NCBI RefSeq assembly: GCF_021284765.1
Contig: NZ_CP089924.1
Location: 1,878,001 to 1,942,000, forward strand
DNA: 64,000 nt
Direction: 5' to 3'
From: Lysobacter sp. 5GHs7-4
GTDB lineage: Bacteria; Pseudomonadota; Gammaproteobacteria; Xanthomonadales; Xanthomonadaceae
In this document: positions 26,400 to 36,234 of the stretch, piece by piece
Numbering within the stretch: the stretch's first letter is position 1
Layout: every line of letters starts with the position of its first letter
Made by a program: the position numbers and the translations under genes
Notes under the pieces: generated by a model
What the model was told of the DNA's origin: nothing
Seen by the model: only the letters and a program-made list of their open reading frames with translations
The model's database searches: none

Positions 26400-26562
26400 A
26401 GCCGGCCGCGCTCGACCGGTTCGGCGGCGGAGCGAGGCCGCCGAAACCGGGCTGCCACCGGCCAAGCTCACGCCCGCACGGACTACCGCAACGGCGGCGT
26501 CCGGACGCATGGGCTGTGCCGCCTCGGCCTATGATGCGCGGACCAAGGACAGGGAGCCGGTC

Positions 26563-27171
26563 ATGCGCAGGTTGCAAGGATGGGGCGGCAAGGCGGTGGT
26601 GGCGGTACTGGCGATGGCCTGCAGCGGCGTTGCCTGCGCCATCGACAGCGGCGGCGCGGTCCGCGCGGCCAACGCGTGGACGGCGCTGATGCCTGGCGAC
26701 GACATTCAAAGCGATTATCGGGCCAGCCGCGTCCATATCGCCGACTTGAATCGCGATGGCATCGACGAAGTGGTGTATCTGATGACCGCCCATTGCATCG
26801 GCGCGAATTTCGACTGCACCAACGAGGTCGTGGTGATGACGCCGCTGCGCGAGGCTGACCCGCGTTTTCCTTACCCCGACATGCCCGGCAACCCCGGCGA
26901 CGACCAGCGTCGCGTAAAGGCGACCGGTTACGCGGGCGACGTCGCCTTGCAGGTGCCGGGCGAAGTCCGCGCGCTGAGCATCGTCGACGGTCACGTCCGG
27001 GTAGATTTCGAGGTGCTGCGCGATTCCAAAATCTGCAATCGCACGCTCGAGCATCGCCAGAAGCACCCTTGTCCGGAACCCGGCCCCTATCGTTGGACGC
27101 TGTCGTGGCAACCCGGTCAACTGGCCGAGGCTGGTGGGGCCGCGTCGGCGCGCAGCAGCCTGAAACCCTAA
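26563..27171 (+). CDS. Secreted hypothetical protein with a calcium-binding-like motif
   Basis: A 202-residue protein with a signal peptide (about residues 1-26, ending in ACA). The segment HIADLNRDGIDEVVYL near residue 65 resembles an FG-GAP or EF-hand-like Dx[DN]xDG loop. Several Cys could form disulfides. The ATG at 26563 has GGGAG upstream; an earlier ATG at 26509 would bury the signal peptide behind 18 residues. Function unknown. Confidence 0.75.
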   Translation: MRRLQGWGGKAVVAVLAMACSGVACAIDSGGAVRAANAWTALMPGDDIQSDYRASRVHIADLNRDGIDEVVYLMTAHCIGANFDCTNEVVVMTPLREADPRFPYPDMPGNPGDDQRRVKATGYAGDVALQVPGEVRALSIVDGHVRVDFEVLRDSKICNRTLEHRQKHPCPEPGPYRWTLSWQPGQLAEAGGAASARSSLKP

Positions 27172-27356
27172 GGCGCGAGTCCGGCGGACGCGATCTGCGG
27201 CTGCCTGTTACCGGCCTATGCTTTTCACTTGCAACAACTGCGGCGCGAGGGTTCGCGCCGCTGGCGGCCGACGTGTCGCGAACGCCGCCCGGCCCTCCAC
27301 GACGCGCAAACGCAGCCGCGTTGGCGCGGTCCGCACCACCATTCCAAGGACTCAGG

Positions 27357-27764
27357 ATGAAAATCGCAATCGGACTGTTGTTGAGCGTGTTGGCTTCGGG
27401 CTGCGCGAGCGTGCCCAGCTCCGAGCCGCTGCCGTTTCTGCCGCTGCTCGCGCCGCCGCCGCCGGGCACCGAGGCGATCGCGCATACGGCCTTGATATCG
27501 GGACGGCTGGTGGTGGAGCGCGGTTGCGTGAGGCTCGCGCACCGCGACCGCAGTACGACCATGATCTGGCACCGCGGCACCGAACTGGGGCGCGACCGTT
27601 CGGGCCTGTTCCTGCGCGAGACGCATAACGGGCAGGTGGTCCGTTTTGGTGTGAAAACGGGCTTTGGCGGAGGCGAGATGTCGCAGCGCTATGTAGAAGA
27701 GGCGTATCCCGACGTGGCGCAACGCTGCGGCCCGCCGTATGCCAGCGGCTGGATTTCGGACTGA
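27357..27764 (+). CDS. Small lipoprotein of unknown function
   Basis: A 135-residue protein with a lipoprotein signal, lipobox LASGC with Cys16. A Pro-rich linker (about 25-45) leads to a small beta-rich domain with two further Cys. The ATG is preceded by AAGGACTCAGG. A much longer in-frame extension upstream is rejected because the lipoprotein signal fixes the start. Family not recognised. Confidence 0.75.
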   Translation: MKIAIGLLLSVLASGCASVPSSEPLPFLPLLAPPPPGTEAIAHTALISGRLVVERGCVRLAHRDRSTTMIWHRGTELGRDRSGLFLRETHNGQVVRFGVKTGFGGGEMSQRYVEEAYPDVAQRCGPPYASGWISD

Positions 27765-27857
27765 CGTATCGGCGGCGCAGTGCGTTTGGTCGTTGCCGGC
27801 ACCGACTTGCCAGGGATGGGCGTCGAGGCGCGCCGACGGATGCGCTAGCCTGTCCGG

Positions 27858-29078
27858 ATGGACTCCCTGATCGCCGCCGCCGGGCGTGCGTTGTCGACGG
27901 GCGACGCGCTCGGCGCCCTCAAGCGTGTCGCCTTGCGCGAAGACCCGCCGGCGTTGGCGCTGCGCGGCATCGCGATGGCGCAGTTGGGCGAGTACCCACG
28001 CGCCCGCGAGCTGCTGCGCCGCGCCGCGCGCGGCTTCGGCGCACGCGAGGAACTGGCGCGCGCGCGTTGCCTGGTCGCCGAGGCCGAGGTCGCGCTGGCG
28101 ATGCGCGAACTGGGCGACGCGCCGCGCAAACTCGCCGACGCCGCGGCCGCGCTGGACGCGCGCGGCGATCGGTTCAATGCCTGGCAGGCGCGCCTGATCG
28201 CGGTGCGCCGCCTGTTGCTGCTGGGCCGCATCGATGCGGCCGCCTCCGCGTTGGCCGGGCTCGACGGGCAGGCGCTGCCGCCGACGCTGGCGGCGGTGGC
28301 CGAACTCGCCGCGGCCGAAGTGGCCCTGCGCTCGCTGCGCACCGTGCAGGCGCGTGCGGCGCTGATGCGCGCGCAAGCCGCGGCCGAACGCGCGCGCGTG
28401 CCGGCCTTGCTGGCCGAAGTGGCGGACGCGCATGCCGTGCTGGATCGCGCCGCGGCGCGCCGCGTGCATGCCGGCCACGAGCAGCCGTTGCGCTTGGACG
28501 AAGTCGAGGCCTTGCTCGCGTCCGGCGCACTGGTAGTCGATGCCTGCCGGCGCGGCCTGCGCACCGCCGACGCATGGTTGCCGCTGGCACGAAGGCCGCT
28601 GCTGTTCGCGCTGCTGTGCGCGCTGGCGCAGGGTTGGCCCGGCGACGTCGAACGCAATGCGCTGATCGCGCGCGTATTCCGCACCCGTCGTCCGGACGAG
28701 ACCCACCGCGCGCGGCTGCGGGTCGAGATCGGCCGCCTGCGCGCGCTGGTCGCGCCGCTGGCGGCGATTGAAGCCAGCGCCGGCGGTTTCGCGCTGGTCC
28801 CGCGCGACGGCCGCGAGGTCGCGGTGCTGATGCCGCCCATCGACAGCGAACAGGCCTCGCTGCAGGCCTTGCTGGCCGACGGCGCGGCCTGGTCGACCTC
28901 GGCCCTGGCGCTGGCGCTGGGCGACAGCCAGCGCACCGTCCAGCGCGCCCTGGCCGAGCTGGAAGCGGCGGGGCAGGCGCGCTCGATCGGCCGCGCCCGC
29001 GCGCAACGCTGGCTGGCGCCGCCGCTGATCGGATTCACGACGATCTTGTTACTCCCCGCCGCGCTGCCGCCTGAGTAG
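27858..29078 (+). CDS. TPR-like transcriptional regulator with two winged-helix regions
   Basis: A 406-residue cytoplasmic protein. Residues 1-200 are Ala/Leu/Arg-rich helical repeats resembling TPRs. Residues 245-315 (RPLLFALLCALA to GGFALVP) resemble the winged-helix domain of OmpR/BTAD-type regulators. Residues 333-386 (WSTSALALALGDSQRTVQRAL) form a second, MarR/ArsR-like helix-turn-helix. It is followed after 42 bp by a propeller-protein gene, its likely partner or target. The domain calls are by eye. Confidence 0.8.
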   Translation: MDSLIAAAGRALSTGDALGALKRVALREDPPALALRGIAMAQLGEYPRARELLRRAARGFGAREELARARCLVAEAEVALAMRELGDAPRKLADAAAALDARGDRFNAWQARLIAVRRLLLLGRIDAAASALAGLDGQALPPTLAAVAELAAAEVALRSLRTVQARAALMRAQAAAERARVPALLAEVADAHAVLDRAAARRVHAGHEQPLRLDEVEALLASGALVVDACRRGLRTADAWLPLARRPLLFALLCALAQGWPGDVERNALIARVFRTRRPDETHRARLRVEIGRLRALVAPLAAIEASAGGFALVPRDGREVAVLMPPIDSEQASLQALLADGAAWSTSALALALGDSQRTVQRALAELEAAGQARSIGRARAQRWLAPPLIGFTTILLLPAALPPE

Positions 29079-29120
29079 ATTGAATCCACGGCGCCGCCAC
29101 GAGCGCCACAGGAGTCCGCC

Positions 29121-29786
29121 ATGAACAGCAATCGAAACAGCAACGAAGCCGGCCCAGTGCGTACCGCCGAGATCGTGCGCGAGTACGGCCCGTTCGAAGG
29201 CGCGCAGAACATAGGCGGCGTCACCCACGACGGCCAGCGCGTCTGGGCCGCGGCCGGGTCGTACCTGGTCGCCTTCGATCCCGACAGCGGGCAGGTCGAA
29301 CGCAAGCTGGACTGCGCCGCGCACGCCGGCACCGCCTTCGACGGCACCCACCTGTACCAGATCGCCGAAGCGCGCATCGACAAGATCGACCCGGCCACCG
29401 GCCAGGTCGTGGCGACGATCCCAGCGCCGGGCGAGGGGCGCGACTCGGGCATGGCCTGGGCCGAGGGCAGCCTGTGGGTGGGCCAGTACCGCGACCGCAA
29501 GATCCATCAGATCGATCCGGACACCGGCGCGGTGCTGCGCACCATCGAGTCCAACCGCTTCGTGACCGGGGTGACCTGGGTCGACGACGAGCTCTGGCAC
29601 GCGACTTGGGAAGGCGACGACAGCGATCTGCGCCGCATCGATCCGGACAGCGGACGCGTGCTCGAACGCCTGCAGATGCCGGCCGGCGTCAACGTGAGCG
29701 GCCTGGAGTTCGACGGCGGCGAGCTGTTCTATTGCGGCGGCGGCCCCACCGGCAAGGTTCGCGCGGTGCGCAAGCCCCAGCGCTGA
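29121..29786 (+). CDS. Beta-propeller (glutamine cyclotransferase / YncE-like) protein
   Basis: A 221-residue protein with about five repeats ending in patterns such as IDPDTGAVLRTI, IDPATGQVVATI and FDPDSGQVERKL, which are blades of a small beta-propeller. No signal peptide is present, unlike most YncE or secreted cyclotransferases, so it is probably cytoplasmic. The preceding gene encodes a helix-turn-helix regulator 42 bp upstream, and the two are likely cotranscribed. Ligand and activity are unknown. Confidence 0.8.
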   Translation: MNSNRNSNEAGPVRTAEIVREYGPFEGAQNIGGVTHDGQRVWAAAGSYLVAFDPDSGQVERKLDCAAHAGTAFDGTHLYQIAEARIDKIDPATGQVVATIPAPGEGRDSGMAWAEGSLWVGQYRDRKIHQIDPDTGAVLRTIESNRFVTGVTWVDDELWHATWEGDDSDLRRIDPDSGRVLERLQMPAGVNVSGLEFDGGELFYCGGGPTGKVRAVRKPQR

Positions 29787-29981
29787 TACGCGCGGCGGCG
29801 TCGCCGCCGATTCCGCACCGACGTAGACGCCGAGGCGTCAGCCGTCCGACGACGGCGGTGCGGTTGCACCTCTCGATGACCACTTCCGCTTCGGTCCCGC
29901 GACCGGAGGCGGACCCGGCTTGCCGGCGCTCGGGCGCCGGCCTGCCTCTTCCACATCGGCCGACCCGGCCAGGAGCAGCTC

Positions 29982-30755
29982 ATGAACACCGCGATATCCG
30001 ACACCACGTTCGTCCAAACCGATGCGGCCGACCATCCGGTGGTCTCGCGCCAGCGTTGGCTCGCCGCGCGCAAGACCCTGCTGGAACGCGAAAAGGAGCT
30101 CACCCGCCTGCACGACCAGGTCGCGCGCGAACGCCGCGCGCTGCCGTGGGTGCGCGTGGACAAGGACTACCTCTTCGATACGCCGCAGGGGCCGCGCCGC
30201 CTGACCGAACTGTTCGCCGGCCGCAGTCAGCTGATGGTTCAGCACTTCATGTTCGCGCCGGGCTGGGAGCAGGGCTGCAAGAGCTGTTCCTACATGGCCG
30301 ATCACAACGACGGCGCCAACCAGCACCTGGCGCAGCGCGACGTGACCTTGCTGGCGGTCTCGCGCGCGCCGCTGGCCGAGTTGCTGCGTTTCCGCGAGCG
30401 CATGGGCTGGCAGTTCGACTGGGTGTCTTCGCACGGCAGCGACTTCAACCGCGACTTCGGCGTCAATTTCGATCCGGATGCGTTGTCCAGCGTCGACTAC
30501 AACTACGTCGAACAGCCGTTCCCGCACATCGAGGCGCCCGGCATCAGCGTGTTCTACCGCGATGCCGACGGTCAGGTCTTCCACACCTATTCGCGCTACG
30601 GCCGCGGCGTGGAAGTGATGATGCATACCTACGCCTTGCTCGACCTCACGCCCAAGGGGCGCGACGAGGATGCGTTGGAATTCACCATGGCCTGGGTGCG
30701 CCACCACGACCGCTACGAGCCGGCGGCGGCGAAATCCGCCTGCTGCGGGTCGTAA
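29982..30755 (+). CDS. DUF899 family (thioredoxin-like fold) protein
   Basis: A 257-residue protein. The DUF899 signature is visible: RALPWVRVDKDYLFDTP near residue 52, FMFAPGWEQGCKSCSYMAD near 88, and HTYSRYGRGVE near 204. The CKSC motif sits where thioredoxins carry their active-site CXXC, suggesting a redox role. The C-terminus ends in SACCGS. Family function is not established. A membrane-protein gene starts 22 bp downstream. Confidence 0.9.
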   Translation: MNTAISDTTFVQTDAADHPVVSRQRWLAARKTLLEREKELTRLHDQVARERRALPWVRVDKDYLFDTPQGPRRLTELFAGRSQLMVQHFMFAPGWEQGCKSCSYMADHNDGANQHLAQRDVTLLAVSRAPLAELLRFRERMGWQFDWVSSHGSDFNRDFGVNFDPDALSSVDYNYVEQPFPHIEAPGISVFYRDADGQVFHTYSRYGRGVEVMMHTYALLDLTPKGRDEDALEFTMAWVRHHDRYEPAAAKSACCGS

Positions 30756-30777
30756 GGCCCGGCCGCAGGCCTGCCGC

Positions 30778-31419
30778 GTGGACGCGCTGCTGCCCTGGCT
30801 GGCCCTGGCCGGACTCGGTGCCTTGCACGGCCTGAGTCCGGCCAACGGCTGGATGTTCGCGGCCGCCTGTGGCCTGCGCACGCGCGATCACGCGCAGGCG
30901 CGGCGGGCGCTGTGGCCGATCGCGATCGGCCATGCCGCTTCCATCGCCCTCGTCGTGGCCGCGGTCGCGTCGGGAATGATGATGGACCGCGCGCTGGTGC
31001 AAGGCGTCGCGGGCGGCGCATTGCTGGCTCTGGCCGCGTATCGCTGCCTGCGCGGCAGGCCGCATCGCGAGCACGAAGAACGGGCCTTTCGCGGGCGCGC
31101 AGGCCAGGTCGGCATCGCCGCATGGTCCTGCCTGATGGCGACCGTGCACGGCGCCGGCCTGATGCTGGTCCCCGCCTTGATCCCCTTGTGCATGAGCGAT
31201 ACCCCCGCACGCGAGATCACCGCCTCCGGCTCGCTGGCCCTGGCGCTGGCCGCCGTGGCGGTGCACATGGCGACGATGCTGCTCACCACCGGCGCCATCG
31301 CCACCGGCGTTTGCCGCGGGCTGGCCTTGTGGCCGCGAGTACGGCGCGATGCGTGGCCGGCGCATGCCTGGACCGCGATACTGGCCCTGACCGGAACGCT
31401 GCTGGTGGTGCTGCGCTGA
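30778..31419 (+). CDS. Conserved inner-membrane protein
   Basis: A 213-residue protein with six or seven hydrophobic segments over its whole length, starting with LLPWLALAGLGALHGLSPANGW. Conserved-looking polar spots include GHAAS and ATVHGAGLML, each with a His in a membrane segment. The GTG start at 30778 is chosen because it begins directly at the first membrane segment; upstream codons overlap the DUF899 gene. Tight spacing to DUF899 suggests an operon. Family not firmly recognised. Confidence 0.7.
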   Translation: MDALLPWLALAGLGALHGLSPANGWMFAAACGLRTRDHAQARRALWPIAIGHAASIALVVAAVASGMMMDRALVQGVAGGALLALAAYRCLRGRPHREHEERAFRGRAGQVGIAAWSCLMATVHGAGLMLVPALIPLCMSDTPAREITASGSLALALAAVAVHMATMLLTTGAIATGVCRGLALWPRVRRDAWPAHAWTAILALTGTLLVVLR

Positions 31420-31582
31420 GGCCTTGCGCGTGCGGCGCGCCGGGACTCGGCGATCGTTCCCGACGCGCAGGCCGCGCGGCTGTACTTGGTCGCGCGGGTG
31501 GCTCAGACTTCGGCGCGCCGCCGGTATTCGGGGGCACCGCCAATGCGTCGTCTCAGTCCAGACCGAGCGCCAGCCCGATTCG

Positions 31583-32422
31583 ATGACCGCCCTGCCGTCC
31601 CTGATCGCCGCGCTGGAAGCGGATCGGTCCTTGCTCGAACTGCACGCGCTGCATGCGCGTTCGCAGGCCTTGGACCGCCTGGAGCGCGCGCTGGATTTCG
31701 CGGGCAGCGATGCCGTGCAGCGACAACGTGCCGAGGCGATGCGGGCGCGTCTGGAGGCATTGGATCGCGCGCTCTGCGAGGCGCTACGCGCCGACACCGC
31801 CGCTGGCGGCAGCGGCCTGCGCGACTGGATCGAGCGCGACCATGGCGATGGCGATGGCGACGTCCACGGCGAACATTACGATCACCTCGACGAACTGGTC
31901 AGCGGCGTGCTGCGTCTGCCCGCACCCGGCGAAGACATCGCCGCGCTGGGCGAGGAGATGGTGTTCTACCAGCCGACGCCGGCGCGGCATGCCTTCGACG
32001 CGCTGCGGCGCCTGCGACTGAGCGGCGACGATGTGCTGATCGATCTCGGTGCCGGCCTCGGCCACGTGCCCTTGCTGGCGGCCGCCTGCACGCCGGCGCG
32101 CGCGCACGGCGTGGAGATCGAGCCGGCCTACGTCGCCAGCGCGCAGGCCTGCGCCGCAGAATTGCGCCTCACCCGCGCCACCTTCGCCTGCGCGGATGCG
32201 CGCGCAGTCGATTTCGATGCCGGCACCGTCTTCTATCTGTATACGCCGTTCACCGGCACGATCCTGCGCCAGGTGCTGGATGCGTTGGCGAGGCAGGCGC
32301 GCCAGCGCACGATCCGGCTATGCACGCTGGGGCCATGCACCGCAACCGTCGCCGCCGAGCCTTGGCTCGACGGCGACGGGCCGCTACGGCACGATCGCGT
32401 CGCGGTGTTCAGCAGCCGCTGA
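31583..32422 (+). CDS. SAM-dependent methyltransferase-like protein
   Basis: A 279-residue protein. The N-terminal 130 residues are helical, then a class I methyltransferase core follows with motif I VLIDLGAGLGHVPLL near residue 152, the acidic GVEIEPAY strand, and ACADARAVDFDAGTVFYLYTP. The substrate is unknown; the long helical N-terminus is unlike common small-molecule methyltransferases. The ATG at 31583 is taken because the upstream in-frame stretch is Arg-rich and non-protein-like. Confidence 0.75.
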   Translation: MTALPSLIAALEADRSLLELHALHARSQALDRLERALDFAGSDAVQRQRAEAMRARLEALDRALCEALRADTAAGGSGLRDWIERDHGDGDGDVHGEHYDHLDELVSGVLRLPAPGEDIAALGEEMVFYQPTPARHAFDALRRLRLSGDDVLIDLGAGLGHVPLLAAACTPARAHGVEIEPAYVASAQACAAELRLTRATFACADARAVDFDAGTVFYLYTPFTGTILRQVLDALARQARQRTIRLCTLGPCTATVAAEPWLDGDGPLRHDRVAVFSSR

Positions 32423-32437
32423 GTATGTGGGTCGCGC

Positions 32438-33154
32438 TCAGAACCACCAGATCTGCACGTCCGAGAACGTCAGGCTCCAGTTGCTGGTATTGGACGTGTT
32501 GGTGGCGGCGATGAACCAGCCGCCGAGATGGTTGGGGATGTTCGGGTACCAGGTATCCGCGATCGAGTAGGAATGGACGAGGTTGTTGCTCTGATCGCGC
32601 ACGTCGTAGCCCACGCCCACGGCATTGCTGTGGATGGTGACCTTGTACCAGGTGTAGTCGCGCAAGCCTTGTTGCACGGTGACCGTCGGCACGTGGCTGC
32701 TGGTGCTGCCCCATAACTCGACGGCGGAACTGCCGTGATGCTTCACGTTCGGATCGGGATTCAGCGAGCCGAGGATGGCGCCGCGACCCTGTATGAACGC
32801 CTCGGAGGCGGGCGTGGCCGGGTTGTCGGGGGTCCAGCTGCCTTTGAGCATGATCGCGGCGTGATCGCTATCGCCAGGGTTGTTGCCGAAGTACCCGTCG
32901 GAATAGAACCAGAAGCTCATGGCGTGGGTGGTGACGCCTGCAGGCATCGGGGCGCTCTGCACGCCATAGTGGAACGACATCGGGTCGTAGGGGTGATTGG
33001 GCAGCTGCACCCAGCCGGTCGTGGTCTGATTGCGGATGCGTGCGGCGCCGTTGTAGAAGTCGTAAACGTAGGTGCCGCGATTTTCCAGGTTCACCTGTTG
33101 GGCATGCGCGGGCGCAGTGCACAGCGCCAGCAGGAGCAGCAGGATGATTCGCAT
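32438..33154 (-). CDS. Secreted hypothetical protein, possible beta-jelly-roll
   Basis: A 238-residue protein with a clear signal peptide ending at AHA (about residue 18). The mature part is rich in Trp, Tyr, Asn and Ser with alternating strands and ends in SNWSLTFSDVQIWWF, an appearance typical of extracellular beta-sandwich (lectin or glycosidase-associated) proteins. No catalytic motif is recognised. It is convergent with the methyltransferase gene; their stops are 15 bp apart. Confidence 0.7.
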   Translation of the reverse strand: MRIILLLLLALCTAPAHAQQVNLENRGTYVYDFYNGAARIRNQTTTGWVQLPNHPYDPMSFHYGVQSAPMPAGVTTHAMSFWFYSDGYFGNNPGDSDHAAIMLKGSWTPDNPATPASEAFIQGRGAILGSLNPDPNVKHHGSSAVELWGSTSSHVPTVTVQQGLRDYTWYKVTIHSNAVGVGYDVRDQSNNLVHSYSIADTWYPNIPNHLGGWFIAATNTSNTSNWSLTFSDVQIWWF

Positions 33155-33432
33155 GAGGTGACGATCCTTGTGGTTTCGATACGAAGAGGGAGAGGGGCCG
33201 ATCGGCGCTTCTTGCGCCTGGCCCGCATCGAGCTTGCGTCACGCCGCCGCGGCGTTTTGTGATTCGCCTCGCAATGCGCCCGCGCCCGCGGCGAAGCGGT
33301 GCTGGCTGCGTACGGCGCGTCGTCGCACCGCGGGCTTGGATTGCCCCGGTTCGTCGCATGGCCGGTACCGGTTAAGCGGGCGCTGGGTTTGCGCGGCATA
33401 GCCTGCGAGCTTCCACGGAGGAGGGTGAGCTC

Positions 33433-33747
33433 ATGCGCAGTTTCGGTTTCGGTATCGCCTTGGCCCTGGTGCTGTCTGCGCCGGCGTGGGCCAGCGATTC
33501 GGTCAACTTCGGCAACCGGGTCATCGTGATCGGCGACGCGGTGGGGCAGGTCTATCAGGTCGCCGGTGCGCCCAGCCGGATCAAGAAGCTGGAGAACAAG
33601 CGCGGCGCCGAGATCGGCGAGCGTTTCGAGTACTACCGCGACGGCAAGACCACCATGATCACCATCAAGGACGGCAAGGTCGCCGCGATCGAAGAGATCT
33701 TCGGCAACTCGCCCGCCCCCGGCGCGGGCGTGCAGGCATCGGACTAG
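33433..33747 (+). CDS. Small exported protein, DUF2845-like
   Basis: A 104-residue periplasmic protein with a signal peptide (cleavage near ASA/WAS at residue 20). The mature part reads VIVIGDAVGQVYQVAGAPSR followed by two-strand hairpin patterns, as in DUF2845-type proteins with a SmpA/BamE-like fold. GGAGG lies just upstream of the ATG (GGAGGAGGGTGAGCTC region). Function unknown. Confidence 0.75.
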   Translation: MRSFGFGIALALVLSAPAWASDSVNFGNRVIVIGDAVGQVYQVAGAPSRIKKLENKRGAEIGERFEYYRDGKTTMITIKDGKVAAIEEIFGNSPAPGAGVQASD

Positions 33748-33836
33748 CGCCGCCGGGCGCGGCCCGCGCCGCGCCTTTGCGCCGGGCACCGCCGCGCGCC
33801 TAGAATGCCCGGCCCGCGTTGCGGGTCGGCGCGAAC

Positions 33837-33922
33837 GCGAAAGTGGCGGAATTGGTAGACGCACTGGATTTAGGTTCCAGCGGGTAACCCCCGTGCGGGT
33901 TCGAGTCCCGCCTTTCGCACCA
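33837..33922 (+). tRNA. tRNA-Leu (anticodon TAG)
   Basis: 86 nt, class II with a long variable arm (CGGGTAACCCCCGT region). The acceptor GCGAAAG pairs with CTTTCGC and CCA is encoded. The anticodon loop TTTAGGT gives TAG. It lies 33 bp before an AlkB-like gene. Confidence 0.95.
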
Positions 33923-33955
33923 GCCCGGCGCCGCCTTGAGGAGCGCCCATCGCGC

Positions 33956-34585
33956 ATGCAGGACCTGTTCGCCCCGGCCGACGGATTCCAGGCCCTGGTC
34001 CTGGAGGGCGCCGATGTCGCCTATCTGGCGCGCCTGGACCTGGGCCGTCCCGACCACGAGGTGCTGGCCGAGCTGATCGACCAGGTGCCCTGGCGCGCCG
34101 AGCGCATCGTGGTGTTCGGGCGCGAGGTCGCGCAGCCGCGCCTGAGCGCGTGGTACGGCGACGCCGATGCCGCCTACACCTATTCCGGCCTGCACCTGCG
34201 GCCGCGGCCGTGGACGCCGTTGCTGGCCGATCTGAAGCGGCGCGTGGAGCAGGCCAGCGGGGCCGCGTTCAACAGCGTCCTGCTCAATTACTACCGCGAC
34301 CACCGCGACGGCATGGGCTTTCACGCCGACGACGAGCCCGAACTGGGCCCGCGCCCGACCATCGCCTCGCTGAGCCTGGGCGAGCGGCGGGTGTTCGCGA
34401 TGAAGCGCCGGGTCGCACGCGGCGCGGCGCCCGCGACCGCGCCGCCGCTGCGCATCCCGCTGGACTCCGGCAGCCTGCTGCTGATGCGCGGGGACACCCA
34501 GCGCCACTGGCTGCATGGCGTGGCCAAGCGGGCCCGGCCCTGCGGCCCGCGGGTCAATCTGACCTTCCGTCGCATCCTGCGCTGA
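33956..34585 (+). CDS. AlkB-like 2-oxoglutarate/Fe(II) dioxygenase
   Basis: A 209-residue DNA or RNA demethylase-like enzyme. The iron ligands appear as HADDEPE (His-x-Asp) and His in RHWLHGV, and the 2-oxoglutarate-binding arginines in [28 protein letters not shown] is the typical AlkB substrate-side segment. The length and motif wording resemble AlkB homologues ABH2/ABH3 more than E. coli AlkB. GAGGAG lies 11 bp upstream of the ATG. Confidence 0.9.
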   Translation: MQDLFAPADGFQALVLEGADVAYLARLDLGRPDHEVLAELIDQVPWRAERIVVFGREVAQPRLSAWYGDADAAYTYSGLHLRPRPWTPLLADLKRRVEQASGAAFNSVLLNYYRDHRDGMGFHADDEPELGPRPTIASLSLGERRVFAMKRRVARGAAPATAPPLRIPLDSGSLLLMRGDTQRHWLHGVAKRARPCGPRVNLTFRRILR

Positions 34586-34757
34586 GCCGGCGGGCGGCCC
34601 GGGCGGGCCCCGGCCCGCAGCCCCTGCGGCCCGGCTGGCAGCGCGGCCCGTAATCGGCGAAACTAGCAAGTTCCGCTGGGCGGCCGTGGCCCTGCCAGCG
34701 GTCGGACAGGTCTTCAACATCGTGCCGCGACGGGCCGTCGCGGTAGCAGGAGTGGAT

Positions 34758-36056
34758 ATGCAAGTTTCGGTCGAATCGCTGGGCAATCTGGAACGCCGTC
34801 TGACCTTCAGTCTCCCGGCCGATCGCCTCGAGAGCCAGGTCGGCGGTCGCCTGCGCGAAATCGCGCGCGGCGCCAAGATCAAGGGTTTCCGTCCCGGCAA
34901 GGTGCCGGCCAAGGTGATCGAGCAGCGTTTCGGCGAGCAGGTCCGCGCCGAAGTGCTCGACGGCCTGCTGCGCGAGGGTTTCAGCAACGCCGTGCGCCAG
35001 GAATCGCTGCAGATCGCCGGTAACCCGATGATCGAGCCGGCGGCCGCCGAGGGCGGCGAGCTGGCCTACGTGGCCACCTTCGAGGTGGTGCCGGACTTCG
35101 GCGACATCGACGTCGCCAAGCTCAACGTGGTGCGTCACACCGCCGAAGTCGCCGATGCCGACATCGAGGCGATGATCGAGAACCTGCGCCTGCAGCGCCG
35201 CACCTGGAACCCGATCGAACGCGAAGCCGCCGCCGGCGACGCGGTCGAGATCGAGACCTGGTCGCAGGCCGGCGACGAGCGCGTGCCCGCCGAGGGCGTG
35301 GAGCGCGGCGCCACGGTGATCGGTTCCAACGCCATGTTCCCGGCCATCGAAGAGGCGCTGGTCGGCCTCAAGGCCGGCGAAGAGAAGGTCGCCCCGATCG
35401 AGTTCCCGGCCGAATGGCGCGTGCCGCAGTTCGCCGGCCGCACCGTCGAGGTCCACCTCAAGGCCACCCAGGTCTCCGAGCCGGTGCTGCCGGACGTGGA
35501 CGCCGAGTTCATCAAGAGCTTCGGCATCAAGAGCGGCGACGGCGAGCAGTTCCGCGCCGACATCCGCAGCAACCTGGAGCGCGAGCTCAAGGGCGCGCTG
35601 ATGACCCGCCTGCGTCGCGAAGTCGGCGAGCAGCTGATCGCCGCCTACCAGCACGTCGAAATGCCGCCCAAGCTGGTCGAAGGCGAAGCCCGCGACATGG
35701 CCCGCCAGACCGTCGAGCAGGCGCGCCGCCAGGGCCGCAACCTCGAGGCCCCGGCCGACGCCTACCTGACCTTCATGGACAGCGCCGGCAAGCGCGTGCT
35801 GGTCGGCCTGCTGGTCGGCGAGATCGCGCGTCGCAACCAGTTGATGCTGGACTCGCGCCGCCTCAACGAGACCCTGAAGCTGATCGCCTCGACCTACGAG
35901 GAGCCGCAGCAGGTGATCGAGCTCTACCGCAACGACCCGCAGCTGATGAACAGCCTGCAGGGCCGGGTGATGGAAGAGCAGGTGATCGACTGGATCGCCG
36001 AGCGCGCCCAGCACACCGAGCAGCCGCTGTCGTTCAGCGAAGCGATCCGCCAGTAA
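34758..36056 (+). CDS. tig: Trigger factor
   Basis: A 432-residue ribosome-associated chaperone and peptidyl-prolyl isomerase. The N-terminal ribosome-binding domain includes [12 protein letters not shown] near residue 45. The PPIase (FKBP-like) domain spans about 150-245, and the C-terminal helical arms follow. CAGGAG precedes the ATG; the in-frame region upstream to 34686 is rejected. It is followed by clpP, clpX and lon, the common quality-control cluster, all on the same strand. Confidence 0.95.
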   Translation: MQVSVESLGNLERRLTFSLPADRLESQVGGRLREIARGAKIKGFRPGKVPAKVIEQRFGEQVRAEVLDGLLREGFSNAVRQESLQIAGNPMIEPAAAEGGELAYVATFEVVPDFGDIDVAKLNVVRHTAEVADADIEAMIENLRLQRRTWNPIEREAAAGDAVEIETWSQAGDERVPAEGVERGATVIGSNAMFPAIEEALVGLKAGEEKVAPIEFPAEWRVPQFAGRTVEVHLKATQVSEPVLPDVDAEFIKSFGIKSGDGEQFRADIRSNLERELKGALMTRLRREVGEQLIAAYQHVEMPPKLVEGEARDMARQTVEQARRQGRNLEAPADAYLTFMDSAGKRVLVGLLVGEIARRNQLMLDSRRLNETLKLIASTYEEPQQVIELYRNDPQLMNSLQGRVMEEQVIDWIAERAQHTEQPLSFSEAIRQ

Positions 36057-36130
36057 GCCCGGGTCGAGTCGCGCAGGAAAGATCCGCAGGAAGCGAACGC
36101 GCCAGGCCGGCGTCCCGACCCCGGGACGCC

Positions 36131-36160
36131 CTTGCGTAGAGGACCGGCAGGCCCCAAGTT
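36131..36160 (+). promoter_or_regulatory. Possible heat-shock (sigma-32-like) promoter before clpP
   Basis: CTTGCGT and CCCCAAGT are separated by 14 bp, similar to the sigma-32 pattern CTTGAAA-N(11-16)-CCCCATNT. It lies about 75 bp upstream of clpP, a known sigma-32 target in E. coli. A stable inverted repeat (GGCGTCCC / GGGACGCC) lies just upstream at about 36109-36130 and may end part of the tig transcripts. Confidence 0.35.
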
Positions 36161-36234
36161 GGGCGTATCCGGGAACCTTCGGCGGTATCGAAGGCTCTGC
36201 CTAGCATTCAACGTCAGCCATAGGTGCCGTCGAG

